From: an uncultured Opitutia bacterium
GTDB lineage: Bacteria > Verrucomicrobiota > Verrucomicrobiia > Opitutales > Opitutaceae
Assembly (NCBI GenBank): GCA_903896015.1
Contig: CAITWF010000008.1
Span: 1 to 40,385 of the forward strand
Direction of reading: 5' to 3'
Length of the DNA: 40,385 nucleotides
Positions 23,923 through 33,556 of this stretch are shown here, in pieces (position 1 is the stretch's first letter; the number at the start of each line of letters is the position of its first letter). Below the pieces are notes generated by a model. It did no database searches. It was not told where the DNA came from and was given only the letters and a program-made list of their open reading frames with translations. A program made the position numbers and the translations under genes.

Positions 23923-24489
23923 TCACTTTGACACCGGCGATCCGCCGCCGGCGGGTGTGACGGGCGCGTCGCCCGTCACCCGCGTGGAGTCGGGCGCGTT
24001 TTTGCGGAAGACGAAGCGGTTGATCTTTGCGGAGGTCGCATTGCTGACCGCGGGGAAACGCGCCAGCGTCGCCGCGCTCGCGGCCGTCATGCTGTCTTGG
24101 TATTTAGCGACGATCGGCGGCTGGGCGGTCTTGGTCTCCGTGGTTATTGACGATTCGCGGTGGTTGAGCGCACTCATCGGCTGCTCGACTGAGGCCGGGC
24201 GCTGCGATTTTTTTTCGCGCACGTTCTTGTCACGCGTTTCCTGCACATCGATCGCCGCCCGGCGATCGCCAACAGCGGCGGGGGTCTTTTCGATCGTGGT
24301 CTTCTCGACACGCTTGCCTTGCACCGCCTCGTCAATGACGGGCGACTTCGCTTCCGGGACGATCGTCGCAGCGGGAGAAAAAGGCGTGTTGCGCAGAGCG
24401 GGATCGACCGGGGCCGTCGGTTCGGCCCACGCCGCCGTAAGACCAAGGACGCTCACACTTGCGGCACGAATGAGGCTGGGCAACTTCAT
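23923..24489 (-). CDS. Secreted protein of unknown function
   Basis: This 188-residue protein starts at ATG 24489 with a signal peptide (MKLPSLIRAASVSVLGLTAA, cleavage near WAE). The mature part is hydrophilic, rich in Thr, Ala, Lys and Glu, and apparently without compact domains. No family was recognised. The last 20 codons contain a perfect palindrome (23957-23979), so the C-terminus may have been extended by a repeat element. The open frame extends 30 codons upstream of the chosen start without a signal sequence. Confidence 0.55.
   Translation of the reverse strand: MKLPSLIRAASVSVLGLTAAWAEPTAPVDPALRNTPFSPAATIVPEAKSPVIDEAVQGKRVEKTTIEKTPAAVGDRRAAIDVQETRDKNVREKKSQRPASVEQPMSALNHRESSITTETKTAQPPIVAKYQDSMTAASAATLARFPAVSNATSAKINRFVFRKNAPDSTRVTGDAPVTPAGGGSPVSK
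23957..23979. repeat. Perfect 10-bp palindrome inside the end of a coding region
   Basis: GTGACGGGCG (23957-23966) and CGCCCGTCAC (23970-23979) are exact reverse complements around CGT. It lies within the last codons of the secreted-protein gene at 23923-24489. It resembles short GC-rich REP units and could act as an mRNA 3' hairpin. Confidence 0.6.
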
Positions 24490-24598
24490 GTGGAACGCAG
24501 AGGCAAGGATGCCCCGCCAGTTGTTTGCGGCAACCCTATTATTGGGCGGAGGGACGAACCGAGGGATTTTTGTGGCCAATCCGTCAACGCCCGCCGGC

Positions 24599-25945
24599 TC
24601 ACTCTGGCTCGGCCGTGCCTTCGACCACCCAGCCCCGCGCCTCGGGAACGTGTTCGAAGAATTTCCGCAGCGCCGCGCTTAGGTGCTCCGCGTAGCGGAA
24701 ATGAGCGCCCATGCCGGTGCGCAGCTCAGCCTCATAGATGAACTTATCCGCGTGCGTGCTGTGCTCGAACGGTGTCTGCGCGCCGAGCAGCAGAGAATAA
24801 ACGTAGGCCGGCGAGCCGCGTTCAAGGAGTTCCCGCGTGAGCGCAAGCTGCTCGGCGAGCAAGCCGGCATGCGGCGCGCGATCGATTTCGGGCGGGAGGT
24901 AAAATCCGGCTTGAATCAGCGGTGTAAAACGGTGGCCCGTGCGGTGGCGGTTAAGATCGCGGAGTTCGGCGAGCGCCATGTTATTCCATGCAAAAGAAAC
25001 CCGCATGCGGCGCGTCGCGGTGCCCTGCTGACCGTAGCGGTTCGCGCGGTGGCGGAGCGACTCGGCGATCGGCTGCGTCTCGCCGAGAAACGGCGGCGTC
25101 ACGCGATCCACATGCACCCAGACGTCGTCGGCAAGCGGCGCGGACGAGAGCCGCGCACGGCCGAGCGCGATGGAGGCAGCGAGTTCCTGCGCGGTCTGCG
25201 CCTCGAAAGATCTTTCCGCGGAGCTATGGCGCATGAGGCGCGGCGACTGTTTGAGGAGTTCGTCGCGGATGAGCGTCGCCGCGGCGCGCGCCTCAGGGTG
25301 CGGCAGCGAGTCGAGATGCTTTACGGTCGTCGCCCACATGCGCGAGGACTGGACGAGGCCGAGGTTTGTGCGTGTGGCGAAAGGAATAAAATAACGTGCG
25401 CGATCGAGGGCGTAATTTTTGCGAAGGCGCGCGACGACGGCGGGCTTCGCATCGGCGGGCAGGCGCACGCGCTCCGGCTCGGCGATCGCAAGCGCGTCGA
25501 GCCGCGCATACTCGGCGTGATAAGCGGCGAACGCCCGCGCCATCACGTCGCGCCAGAGTTCCGCAAGATCAGCGGGGATACCGAGTCCTTCGGGCGACGA
25601 AAGATTCGACGCGTCCATCGTGATGTAGCGCGTGCTGGATTCCTGCCCGTCCGCCATCGTCGCGATCTCGAAAATTTTATAGGCGAGCCACATCGAGACA
25701 TCGTCGAGCGCGATCGCGAGGCCGCCGGTGAGTCCGCCGATCGAGGCGTGGCCGTAGTCGACGAACTTAAGAATGCGATCAATCGAGGCGTCGGGGTTGT
25801 TGACGTCGACTTTGGAGAGGATGTTGGCGAGGCCGTCGTTGCTGCGCGAGTAGCGCGCGAGGACCGATGCGAGCAACTCGGGCGTGACCTTCGGAAGGTC
25901 GGCGGCAGTCGGGGGCGGAACGAGGGCGAGGCCGGTGATTCTCAT
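24599..25945 (-). CDS. Tandem ThyX-like (FAD-dependent thymidylate synthase family) protein
   Basis: This 448-residue protein looks like two ThyX modules in a row. The first half has GHASIG (65-70), MWLAYKIFEIATMADGQESS leading to TRYI (108) and ARYFIPFATRTNLG (183-196). These match ThyX GHxSxxEH, the QSQRY substrate motif and the LP/T segment, but the RHR motif is missing. The second half has LAELRDLNRHRTGHRF (325-340), retaining RHR but lacking the usual Ser-containing continuation and QSQRY. Canonical ThyX has about 220-260 residues, is a tetramer, and makes dTMP from dUMP using FAD and methylene-tetrahydrofolate. Whether this double form is active, or works on another substrate, cannot be told from sequence. 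It lies 73 bases from the end of the complex I operon. Confidence 0.75.
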   Translation of the reverse strand: MRITGLALVPPPTAADLPKVTPELLASVLARYSRSNDGLANILSKVDVNNPDASIDRILKFVDYGHASIGGLTGGLAIALDDVSMWLAYKIFEIATMADGQESSTRYITMDASNLSSPEGLGIPADLAELWRDVMARAFAAYHAEYARLDALAIAEPERVRLPADAKPAVVARLRKNYALDRARYFIPFATRTNLGLVQSSRMWATTVKHLDSLPHPEARAAATLIRDELLKQSPRLMRHSSAERSFEAQTAQELAASIALGRARLSSAPLADDVWVHVDRVTPPFLGETQPIAESLRHRANRYGQQGTATRRMRVSFAWNNMALAELRDLNRHRTGHRFTPLIQAGFYLPPEIDRAPHAGLLAEQLALTRELLERGSPAYVYSLLLGAQTPFEHSTHADKFIYEAELRTGMGAHFRYAEHLSAALRKFFEHVPEARGWVVEGTAEPE

Positions 25946-26018
25946 GCGTGCGCTCGGAAGGTCTCGCGCAAACGCCTCGAGCCGCCAAGCACGAAGCGGA
26001 AATTTTTAGCAAGTCACC

Positions 26019-27557
26019 TCACCGCAGCGCGAGCAACTGGCCGAACGTGCCCGGGTAGAAACCCAGCGCGAGTGAACCCAGCGCGAGCGCGACGAGGGCA
26101 ATGCCGGCGGCGAGCTCGACAGGCGTGCGTGCGGGGCGCGCCGGCGTATTCGGTGAATCGACTGGCGACGTCCACGTCTCGAAGAACGCGGCCTTGATCC
26201 AGCCGAAGTAGTAGTAGATCGAAATCACGACGCCGGCGACGGCGATCACGAGGAGCCAGCGCGCACCGGCTTGGAATGCCGCGATGAAGACAAAAAGTTT
26301 TCCCATGAAACCCGCGAGCGGCGGGATGCCGGCGAGCGAGCCGAGGCCGATCGCGAGGATCGCGGCGAGGAACGGGCTTTCCTTCGCGAGGCCCGTGTAG
26401 TGATCGAGATCCTGATCGGAGTCGTCGGCGCCCGCGAGGTGCGTCATCACGCCAAAGACCGCGAACGACGCGAAGAGATAGGCGAAGAGGTAAAAGTAAA
26501 CCGCGCCCGTTGCCATCGCCGCCAGCGGAGACGATGCGGCGATCACACCGAGAAGAAGGAAGCCCGCGTGCGAGACGCCCGAGAGACCGATCAGGCGTTT
26601 GACGTTGTGCTGCGTGAGCGCGGCAACGTTGCCGAAGAGAATTGTGGCGGCGGCGAGCACCGTGAGCACAGGCGTGACGAGCCAGCCGTAGGAGGCGAAT
26701 ACGCCATCCTTGCCCGCCAGCGCGAGCAGCACGGCGAATCCGGCGGCCTTCGAGGCGACGGCGAGAAACGCAGTCACCGGCGTCGGCGCGCCCTGATAAA
26801 CATCCGGGATCCAAATCTGGAAGGGAAACGCGCCGATCTTGAAGGCCACGCCAGCCAGCACGAGCACGATGCCGATGCTGGCAAGAAACTGGTGCGGGTT
26901 GGCTGCGAGGAAAATGGCCAGAGAGCCGAAGTTCATCGACTCGGCGGTGTGGGCCTTCAGCGCGGGGTTTCCCGCGATGCCGTAGAGCAGCACGATGCCA
27001 AAAAGCAGCATGCCAGAGCTGAGCGCGCCCATCACGAGGTATTTCAGGCCGGCCTCCAGCGAGGCGGCGCTCGTGCGAAAATAGCTGACGAGAATGTAGA
27101 AGCCGATCGTGACCGTCTCGAGTGCGACGAACAGCATCACGAAGTGCGCCGACTGCGCGAGGAGCATCATCGCCGCCGTGATGATAAGCACGAGGTGGAA
27201 AAACTCGATGCGCGGCATCGCCTGTTTCGCCAGGCTCACGCGGCCGAGAAGACAGACGAGCAGCGCCGCGAGCAGGAAAAACGCCCGCATGATCTGCCCG
27301 CCCATCGTGTGGTGAAGCAGACCGCTAAACGTGTAGGCGCCAAGCCAAGCCGATTGAAAATTGATCAGCAGTCCGATGAAGGTGCCCACGATGCCCGCGA
27401 TCGCGATCGACGGGATCAGCTCATGGAATTTTTTCGGCAGCACGATTTCGGCGACGAGCAGCAGGAGCGCGACACACGCAAGCATCAGCTCCGGGAAAAT
27501 GGCGGCCCAGGTGTTGTCCGAAGCGGCAGCGGCGACTTTGACGAGTTCAGGAGTCAT
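26019..27557 (-). CDS. nuoN: NADH-quinone oxidoreductase subunit N
   Basis: This 512-residue antiporter-like proton-pumping subunit of complex I has about 14 hydrophobic segments. Typical points are VMLFVALETVTIGFYILVSY with the buried Glu and AFKIGAFPFQIWIPDVYQGA followed by PTPVTAFL, carrying the channel Lys and the broken helix. It is the last gene of the operon, 9 bases after nuoM. No clear terminator was seen in the 73 bases beyond its stop. Confidence 0.96.
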   Translation of the reverse strand: MTPELVKVAAAASDNTWAAIFPELMLACVALLLLVAEIVLPKKFHELIPSIAIAGIVGTFIGLLINFQSAWLGAYTFSGLLHHTMGGQIMRAFFLLAALLVCLLGRVSLAKQAMPRIEFFHLVLIITAAMMLLAQSAHFVMLFVALETVTIGFYILVSYFRTSAASLEAGLKYLVMGALSSGMLLFGIVLLYGIAGNPALKAHTAESMNFGSLAIFLAANPHQFLASIGIVLVLAGVAFKIGAFPFQIWIPDVYQGAPTPVTAFLAVASKAAGFAVLLALAGKDGVFASYGWLVTPVLTVLAAATILFGNVAALTQHNVKRLIGLSGVSHAGFLLLGVIAASSPLAAMATGAVYFYLFAYLFASFAVFGVMTHLAGADDSDQDLDHYTGLAKESPFLAAILAIGLGSLAGIPPLAGFMGKLFVFIAAFQAGARWLLVIAVAGVVISIYYYFGWIKAAFFETWTSPVDSPNTPARPARTPVELAAGIALVALALGSLALGFYPGTFGQLLALR

Positions 27558-27566
27558 CGCGGGTAA

Positions 27567-29117
27567 TTATTTAGCCAGCGCCACGGCGGCGGGCGCTGAC
27601 GGGACGGCGGAAATCATCGTTTGCACGGCGATCCGCGGCCGGGTGAGCTCGGCGTTGAGCGCTGTGGTGATCGACTTGGGCCAGAAGCCGACGAAGAAGA
27701 GCGCGGCGAGGAGGATGAGCGCGGGAATCTTTTCGCTCCAGTTGAGATCGGCCGGCGGGTGCTTCGCGGCAACCTGAGAAAAATGCTCGGTCGGCGGGCC
27801 AAAGAACACGCGCGCCGCGGAGCGCAGTCCGTAGATCGCCGAGATGATCACGCCGGCGACAGCGAGTGAGGTAATGAGCGGAGAGAATTTCCAGAGCGCG
27901 ACAAAGATGGAGAGTTCGCCCCAGAAGTTGGCGAAGCCCGGCAGGCCGATGCTAGCGAGCGTGCCAGCGACGAAAAACGCCGCGAGCACGGGCGTCTTTT
28001 GCGCAAGGCCGCCCATCTCATCGAGCGCGAAGGTATGCGTGCGGTGATGGATGCTCGTCGCGAGCAGGAAGAGCATCGCGACGGAGAGGCCGTGCGCGAC
28101 CATCAGCAACACGACGCCACCCGTGCCGAGCACCGAGGCGCACGCGATGCCGAGAAACGCGTAGCCCATGTGCATCACTGAACTGTAACCGATCATCTGC
28201 TTCAGATCGCGCTGCGCGATCGTGATGAGGCCAACGATCAGGACGTTGCCGACGACGGCGACCCACGCGAGCGGGTGCGCCCAGTGCGCGAGGCCGGCGG
28301 GCAGCAGCGGCGCGGCGATTTGGATGAGGCCGTAGAGGCCGAATTTTTTCAGAACGCCGGCGTGCAGCATCGCGGCAGAGCTCGGCGCGGCGCCATAGCC
28401 GAGCGGCGCCCACGTGTGCAACGGCCAGAGCGATACGAGCACGCCGAGGCCGAGGAGGATCAAGCCGGCAATGTTGTTCTGCAACGTGACCGCGAGCGGT
28501 TGCGCGCCGAGATATTCACGGAGCGAGATGAGATCAAAGGAGTGCGCGCCGCTTTTCACATAGAGCGCAATCAGGCCGACGAGCGAAATCATCGCACCGA
28601 GCGTCAGGTAGATCGTCATGTTCATTGCCGCGTAAGCGCGGTCGCGTCCGCCCCACACGCCGACCATAATGAACGTCGGGATCAGCGCGAGTTCGTGGAA
28701 GAAATAGAAGAAAAACACGTCCACGCTCGCGAACACGCCCATCAATCCGCTCTGCATCACGAGCAGGAGCATCAGGTAAATCTTGAGGCGCTCGGCGCCG
28801 GTTTGCAGCGCATAGAGACCGGCGGCGAAACCGACGAGACCCGCGAGGACGAAAAGCGGGAGCGAAATGCCGTTGAGTCCGAGATGGAGCGAGATGCCGA
28901 CCGGTTCGAGTCCGGTCGAGTAACGGGTGACGAAGCCGTAGCCGTGATCGAGTGTCTGCTCGGAGAAATGCCACCATGTGTGCAATGCCATCAACGCCGG
29001 GATCGCGAAGACCACGTAGGCCAGGCGCACCGAAAGGCGCTTCGGCAGGCCGCACGCGATCGCCAGCGCGAGCGCGAGCGGGGCTACGATGGAAATGAGA
29101 AGAGGGTCAAACGGCAT
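27567..29117 (-). CDS. nuoM: NADH-quinone oxidoreductase subunit M
   Basis: This 516-residue antiporter-like membrane subunit of complex I pumps protons. Family signs are VFFFYFFHELALIPTFIMVG with the conserved Glu, LWPLHTWAPLGYGAAPSSAA, MLHAGVLKKFGLYGLIQIA with the channel Lys, and MIGYSSVMHMGYAFLGIA. ATG 29117 follows the nuoL stop by 2 bases. The longer frame from 29153 would overlap nuoL and was rejected. Confidence 0.96.
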   Translation of the reverse strand: MPFDPLLISIVAPLALALAIACGLPKRLSVRLAYVVFAIPALMALHTWWHFSEQTLDHGYGFVTRYSTGLEPVGISLHLGLNGISLPLFVLAGLVGFAAGLYALQTGAERLKIYLMLLLVMQSGLMGVFASVDVFFFYFFHELALIPTFIMVGVWGGRDRAYAAMNMTIYLTLGAMISLVGLIALYVKSGAHSFDLISLREYLGAQPLAVTLQNNIAGLILLGLGVLVSLWPLHTWAPLGYGAAPSSAAMLHAGVLKKFGLYGLIQIAAPLLPAGLAHWAHPLAWVAVVGNVLIVGLITIAQRDLKQMIGYSSVMHMGYAFLGIACASVLGTGGVVLLMVAHGLSVAMLFLLATSIHHRTHTFALDEMGGLAQKTPVLAAFFVAGTLASIGLPGFANFWGELSIFVALWKFSPLITSLAVAGVIISAIYGLRSAARVFFGPPTEHFSQVAAKHPPADLNWSEKIPALILLAALFFVGFWPKSITTALNAELTRPRIAVQTMISAVPSAPAAVALAK

Positions 29118-29119
29118 GA

Positions 29120-31009
29120 TCAGAAGGCGAGCGCGCCGGTGGCATAGGCCCACAGCAGCACGGCGCCAAAGAGGAACCAGTAAACGTAGGCGTTGAGATT
29201 GCCGACATGCAGCGCGCGGGCGCCGAGGCCGACGAGCCCGACCAAGCCCGCGAGCCCGCGGATGATCACGCCGGCGAGGAAGATCTGCTCGAGGAAATTG
29301 AGCAGCATCGCGAAGCGCTGCTGAATTTTCGCGACGTAGTAGTCGTAGACACGATCAAAGGAATTCTTGAGCGCGACGAGCGCGGCGAAGAGGCCGGGCG
29401 ATTTCTGCTCCAGCGAATCGGTCACGGCGGGATTGTAGAGCGTCAGGGCCAGACCGGATCCGACCAGCATCACGACAAGGCTCGTCGCAAAAATCACGGT
29501 GTGTGCGGAACCGTGTGCCTCAGGAATGAGTTCGAAAACGCCGTTGAAAACCTTGGGATAAATTCCCGTGTAGCCGCCAATCACCGAGAGCACGGCAAGC
29601 AAGACCAGCGGTGCGGTCAGCGTGAGACCGCCTTCGTGCGCGTGCTCAGACGCTTCGCTGCGCGGCGTGCCGAGGAAGGTGAGTTTCCAGAGCCGCACCA
29701 TGTAAAACGAGGTCAACACCGCTGTGAAAACGAGCACGGCAAAGACGGCGCGATTGTTGGCATAGGCGAGATAGAGAATGGCATCCTTCGAGAAGAACCC
29801 GGCGAGGAACGGCATGCCGATAATCGCGGCGACGCCAATCGTGAAGGTCGCAAACGTCAGCGGCATTTTCTTCGCAAGGCCGCCCATCTTGAAAATATCC
29901 TGCTCGTGATGGCACCCGTGGATAACGGAGCCCGAGCCGAGGAACATGAGCGCCTTGAAGAAGGCGTGCGTCGTCAGGTGAAACATCGCGGCGCCGACGC
30001 CCGCGGCGACTACCATGGTGCGCCCTTCCTGATCGGTGGCGAGCGATCCCAGTCCAAACGCCGCGACCATGTAGCCGAGTTGCGAGAGCGTGGAGTAAGC
30101 GAGCACCTTCTTAATGTCCCGTTGCGTGACGGCACACAGCGCAGCGTAGATCGCGGTGACGGTGCCGGTCCACATGATGACGTTGAGCGCCTGCGGGACC
30201 ATGAGGACGTTGATGCGGCAAAGCATGTAGACGCCGGCGGCGACCATCGTCGCGGCGTGGATGAGCGCGGAGACGGGCGTCGGGCCCTCCATCGCGTCGG
30301 GGAGCCAGACTTGCAGCGGCAGTTGCGCGGACTTGCCGACGGCGCCGCAGAAGAGCAGCAGCGGAATCGCGGTGGAGAAGACGAGGGCGTGTTTGTCGCC
30401 GAGGGCGGCGAGTTCGGTGAAGTTGACCGTGCCGTTCGCGTAGTAGCACCAGATGATGCCGAGTAGGAAGCCGAAGTCACCGACACGGTTCGTGATGAAC
30501 GCCTTCTTCGCCGCGTCGCTCGCGGACTGCTTTTCGTGCCAATGCCCGATGAGCAGATAGGAGCTGAAACCAACGAGCTCCCAAAAGATGAACATCATGA
30601 AAATATTGTCGGCGAGCACGATGCCGATCATCGAAAACATGAACATCGAGAGGCCGCCGAAGTAGCGCGCTTTCGCGTGGTCGTGACTCAGGTAGCCGAG
30701 CGAAAACACATGCACGCACAGTCCGACGACGCCGACGATCACCAGCATGAGCGCTGCGAGATCGTCGTATTTCACGCCGAGCGAAAGGGCAAAGTCGCCG
30801 AGCCGCAGCCACTCGAAGCCGCCCTCGAAACGCAGGCCGGTGAACGCCAGCTTCAGCGCGCGGAAGCAAATCAGCGCGGCGGCAAGCACGGAGATGACAG
30901 CAGCGATATTGTGCCGGCGGCGCAGGAACAGCGCGATGAGCGCCGCAGCGATGAGCGGCTCCATCAGGATGTAGGGAACGACGACGATATGGTTGACTGT
31001 GGTTTCCAT
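29120..31009 (-). CDS. nuoL: NADH-quinone oxidoreductase subunit L
   Basis: This 629-residue distal proton-pumping subunit has some 15-16 hydrophobic segments and ends with the long lateral helix and final membrane segment typical of NuoL. Motifs include MFIFWELVGFSSYLLIGHW with the conserved Glu, QLPLQVWLPDAMEGPTPVSA, LIHAATMVAAGVYMLCRI and KVLAYSTLSQLGYMVAAFG. It sits 7 bases after nuoK. Confidence 0.97.
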   Translation of the reverse strand: METTVNHIVVVPYILMEPLIAAALIALFLRRRHNIAAVISVLAAALICFRALKLAFTGLRFEGGFEWLRLGDFALSLGVKYDDLAALMLVIVGVVGLCVHVFSLGYLSHDHAKARYFGGLSMFMFSMIGIVLADNIFMMFIFWELVGFSSYLLIGHWHEKQSASDAAKKAFITNRVGDFGFLLGIIWCYYANGTVNFTELAALGDKHALVFSTAIPLLLFCGAVGKSAQLPLQVWLPDAMEGPTPVSALIHAATMVAAGVYMLCRINVLMVPQALNVIMWTGTVTAIYAALCAVTQRDIKKVLAYSTLSQLGYMVAAFGLGSLATDQEGRTMVVAAGVGAAMFHLTTHAFFKALMFLGSGSVIHGCHHEQDIFKMGGLAKKMPLTFATFTIGVAAIIGMPFLAGFFSKDAILYLAYANNRAVFAVLVFTAVLTSFYMVRLWKLTFLGTPRSEASEHAHEGGLTLTAPLVLLAVLSVIGGYTGIYPKVFNGVFELIPEAHGSAHTVIFATSLVVMLVGSGLALTLYNPAVTDSLEQKSPGLFAALVALKNSFDRVYDYYVAKIQQRFAMLLNFLEQIFLAGVIIRGLAGLVGLVGLGARALHVGNLNAYVYWFLFGAVLLWAYATGALAF

Positions 31010-31016
31010 GCGCGCG

Positions 31017-31325
31017 TCAGTTCTTCAGCGAATTGAGTTCGTCCACCTGGATCGTGTGGCGCTTGCGGAACAGCGCGACGATGATGGCGAGACCGACCGC
31101 GACCTCGGCGGCAGCGACGGTGAGAATGAAGAACACGAAAACGTTGCCGTCCATCGTGCCGTTGAACCGCGAGAACGTGACCAGGGCGAGCGTCGAGGCC
31201 ACGAGCATCAGCTCGAGGCACATGAAGACGACGAGAGTGTTGCGGCGGATGAGCACGCCGAGAAAGCCGAGCGCGAAAAGCAGCGCGCTGATCGCAAGAT
31301 AGGCGTGGAGCGAGGGACCGATCAT
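31017..31325 (-). CDS. nuoK: NADH-quinone oxidoreductase subunit K
   Basis: This 102-residue subunit with three membrane helices forms part of the proton path next to NuoJ. The two functional glutamates lie in [18 protein letters not shown] and [19 protein letters not shown]. The start ATG overlaps the nuoJ stop (ATGA, 31322-31325), which fixes the start inside a longer open frame. Confidence 0.96.
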   Translation of the reverse strand: MIGPSLHAYLAISALLFALGFLGVLIRRNTLVVFMCLELMLVASTLALVTFSRFNGTMDGNVFVFFILTVAAAEVAVGLAIIVALFRKRHTIQVDELNSLKN

Positions 31326-31837
31326 TTGATGTCCTCCAAGCCGTCGAACTTCTTGCTGAGCACGATCACGCCGAGCATCGCGATGAGGAGAAGAAAGCCG
31401 ATCACCTGCACCGGCAGCAGGTAGGTCGTGAAGAGCTGGTAGGCGTAGAGTTTCAGCTCGGCGCCGAGCGCGGGCGTCGCGCCGAGTGATGGCTCCGGCA
31501 AGCGGCTCCGCACGAAGAACGAGACCACCCCACCTGCCACCAGCGCCAGCGCGATCGCCCGCGCGATGAGCGAAAGGTGCTTCAGGCCAGGCCGCTGATC
31601 GCCCTTCGTGTCGAGCAGCATGATGATGAAAAGGAACAGCGCGACGACCGCGCCCGCGTAAACGAGCAGCAAAATGAAGGCGAGGAGGTAGGCGTTGAGC
31701 GCGACGAACAAACCCGCGACGCCGACCAGCGTGAGCAGCAGGCACATCGCCGCATTGACGACATTCTTGTTCAGCACCACGCCCGCCGCAGTGACGAGCG
31801 TGAAGACTGCAAAGAGGTTGAACAGGAGCTGGGCCAT
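31322..31837 (-). CDS. nuoJ: NADH-quinone oxidoreductase subunit J
   Basis: This 171-residue subunit has five hydrophobic helices. The third contains [20 protein letters not shown], the conserved YAGAVxVLFLFVxMLL signature whose pi-bulge region couples quinone chemistry to proton pumping. It starts 4 bases after the nuoI stop and overlaps nuoK by 4 bases. Confidence 0.96.
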   Translation of the reverse strand: MAQLLFNLFAVFTLVTAAGVVLNKNVVNAAMCLLLTLVGVAGLFVALNAYLLAFILLLVYAGAVVALFLFIIMLLDTKGDQRPGLKHLSLIARAIALALVAGGVVSFFVRSRLPEPSLGATPALGAELKLYAYQLFTTYLLPVQVIGFLLLIAMLGVIVLSKKFDGLEDIK

Positions 31838-31841
31838 GGAA

Positions 31842-32384
31842 TCAGTGCGCGTTGCCGTGTTTCTCGGCGTCGAGTTTCTTATCCCACTTGAAATGCTCGT
31901 CAGGCAGCGTGCCTCCGAGTTCGTAGAGCCGGTCCTTGTGGTTGACCATCTCCTCGCGGGTGTAGCCCGTCATCGAGTATTGATTCTGAAGAAAGATCGC
32001 CTCCTCCGGGCAGACCTCCTGGCAAAGCCCGCAGTAAATACACCGGAGCATGTCGATGTCGAAGGCCTGCGGGCCCTTCTCGACGTGCGCGCGCTCGGGG
32101 GCGTCGGCGGGAATCTCGCCCGGCGTAATGCGGATCGCTTTCGGCGGGCAGACAAATTCGCACAGCTGGCACGACACACATTTTTCGCGGCCGTGCGGAT
32201 CTTTCACGAGCGTGGGCACGCCACGATAGCCCGGCGGAATCGCCGGCCGTTGCTCGGGATACTCCATCGTGATGTTCGGCGCGAAGAGGTGCTTGAGCGT
32301 GGTCTTCAGGCCGCTCGCGATCGCGGGCAGGTAGGTGCGCTCGGCGAAGGAGAGGGGTTTGCGTTCGAGAGGGATGACGGCCAT
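31842..32384 (-). CDS. nuoI: NADH-quinone oxidoreductase subunit I (two 4Fe-4S clusters)
   Basis: This 180-residue ferredoxin-like subunit carries clusters N6a and N6b on the path to the quinone site. It has two classical motifs, CVSCQLCEFVCPPKAI and CIYCGLCQEVCPEEAI. The N-terminal amphipathic region (AIASGLKTTLKHLFAPNIT) and the EYPEQRPAIPPGYRGVP stretch are typical of the family. It lies 19 bases after nuoH. Confidence 0.97.
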   Translation of the reverse strand: MAVIPLERKPLSFAERTYLPAIASGLKTTLKHLFAPNITMEYPEQRPAIPPGYRGVPTLVKDPHGREKCVSCQLCEFVCPPKAIRITPGEIPADAPERAHVEKGPQAFDIDMLRCIYCGLCQEVCPEEAIFLQNQYSMTGYTREEMVNHKDRLYELGGTLPDEHFKWDKKLDAEKHGNAH

Positions 32385-32403
32385 AGCGCGAGGTGGTTGA
32401 CGG

Positions 32404-33552
32404 TTATTTCTGAATCACCGCGATGCCGATCGCGTAGGCGATCAGGTTGGCAATGGCGAGCGGCAGGAGCTTCTGCCAGCCGAGCTTCATGACTTGGTCG
32501 TAGCGGAAGCGCGGGACGGTCCAGCGCACCCACATGAAGAAAAAGATCAACGCGATCACCTTACCGAGGAAAATGCCGATCGAGAGCAGACCGACGACGA
32601 GCGGAAGCTGTGCGACGTGGAGCAGCGCCGCAAACTGCGCGAGCGTGACCCACGGGAGCGGATTCCAACCGCCGAGGAAGAGCAGCGTGAAAACACCCGA
32701 ACCGATCAGCATGTGCGCATACTCCGCGACGAAGAACAGGCCCCACTTGAACGCGCCGTATTCCGTATGAAAACCGCCGACGAGATCAGCTTCGCCCTCG
32801 GCCATGTCGAACGGATGGCGGTTTGTCTCCGCGAAAAGCGACACGAGAAAAATCAGTGCCGCCACCGGCATGATGAAAATAAACCACGCACCACCAAAGA
32901 ATCCGGGCAGGCTCTGGAATTCGACGGCGCGCGCGAGGCTCATCGTGCCCGGCATGCCGGGAGAGTTGATCCAAAGAAAAACGGGGACCACGGAGAGCGT
33001 CATCGCGAGTTCGTAGGAGATGAGTTGCGCCGAGGCGCGCACGCCGCCGAGGAAGGGATACTTCGAGTTCGATGCCCAGCCCGCGAGAATCAGCGAGTAA
33101 ACGCCGAGCGACGACACCGCGAAGACCGCGAGCAAGCCGATATCAACGCGCGCCAGCCCAAGTGGGATCACCTGACCGGCGGCGTCGAGATACGCGCCAA
33201 ACGGCACCGTCGTGACGGTCGTGAGCGCCGGCATCATCGCAACGATCGGCGCGAGGATGAAATAGAACTTGTTCACGTGGCCCGGCAGCGAGTCTTCCTT
33301 AAACAGCATCTTGCCGCCGTCCGCCATGAAGTGGAAAATGCCGAGTCGCTGCAGAAATGGCCCAAGCACGGGCACCCACGCGATGAAGACCGGCAGCGCG
33401 CGATTCGGACCGGGCCGGCCCTGGATCCACGCCGACACCTTGCGCTCCGCGAGCGAGCAAAAGCCCGCGATCGGAAACACGACCATGATCACGGCGAAGC
33501 CCTGCACCAGCAGGCGAAACCACAGCGGAAGGTTGAAATAAAAGTCGGCCAT
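32404..33552 (-). CDS. nuoH: NADH-quinone oxidoreductase subunit H
   Basis: This 382-residue membrane subunit forms the quinone chamber with NuoB and NuoD. Family sequences are ERKVSAWIQGRPGPNR early on, the acidic loop FAETNRHPFDMAEGEADLVG followed by GFHTEYG, and about eight hydrophobic helices. It starts 4 bases after the small membrane protein gene. Confidence 0.96.
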   Translation of the reverse strand: MADFYFNLPLWFRLLVQGFAVIMVVFPIAGFCSLAERKVSAWIQGRPGPNRALPVFIAWVPVLGPFLQRLGIFHFMADGGKMLFKEDSLPGHVNKFYFILAPIVAMMPALTTVTTVPFGAYLDAAGQVIPLGLARVDIGLLAVFAVSSLGVYSLILAGWASNSKYPFLGGVRASAQLISYELAMTLSVVPVFLWINSPGMPGTMSLARAVEFQSLPGFFGGAWFIFIMPVAALIFLVSLFAETNRHPFDMAEGEADLVGGFHTEYGAFKWGLFFVAEYAHMLIGSGVFTLLFLGGWNPLPWVTLAQFAALLHVAQLPLVVGLLSIGIFLGKVIALIFFFMWVRWTVPRFRYDQVMKLGWQKLLPLAIANLIAYAIGIAVIQK

Positions 33553-33556
33553 CGAA

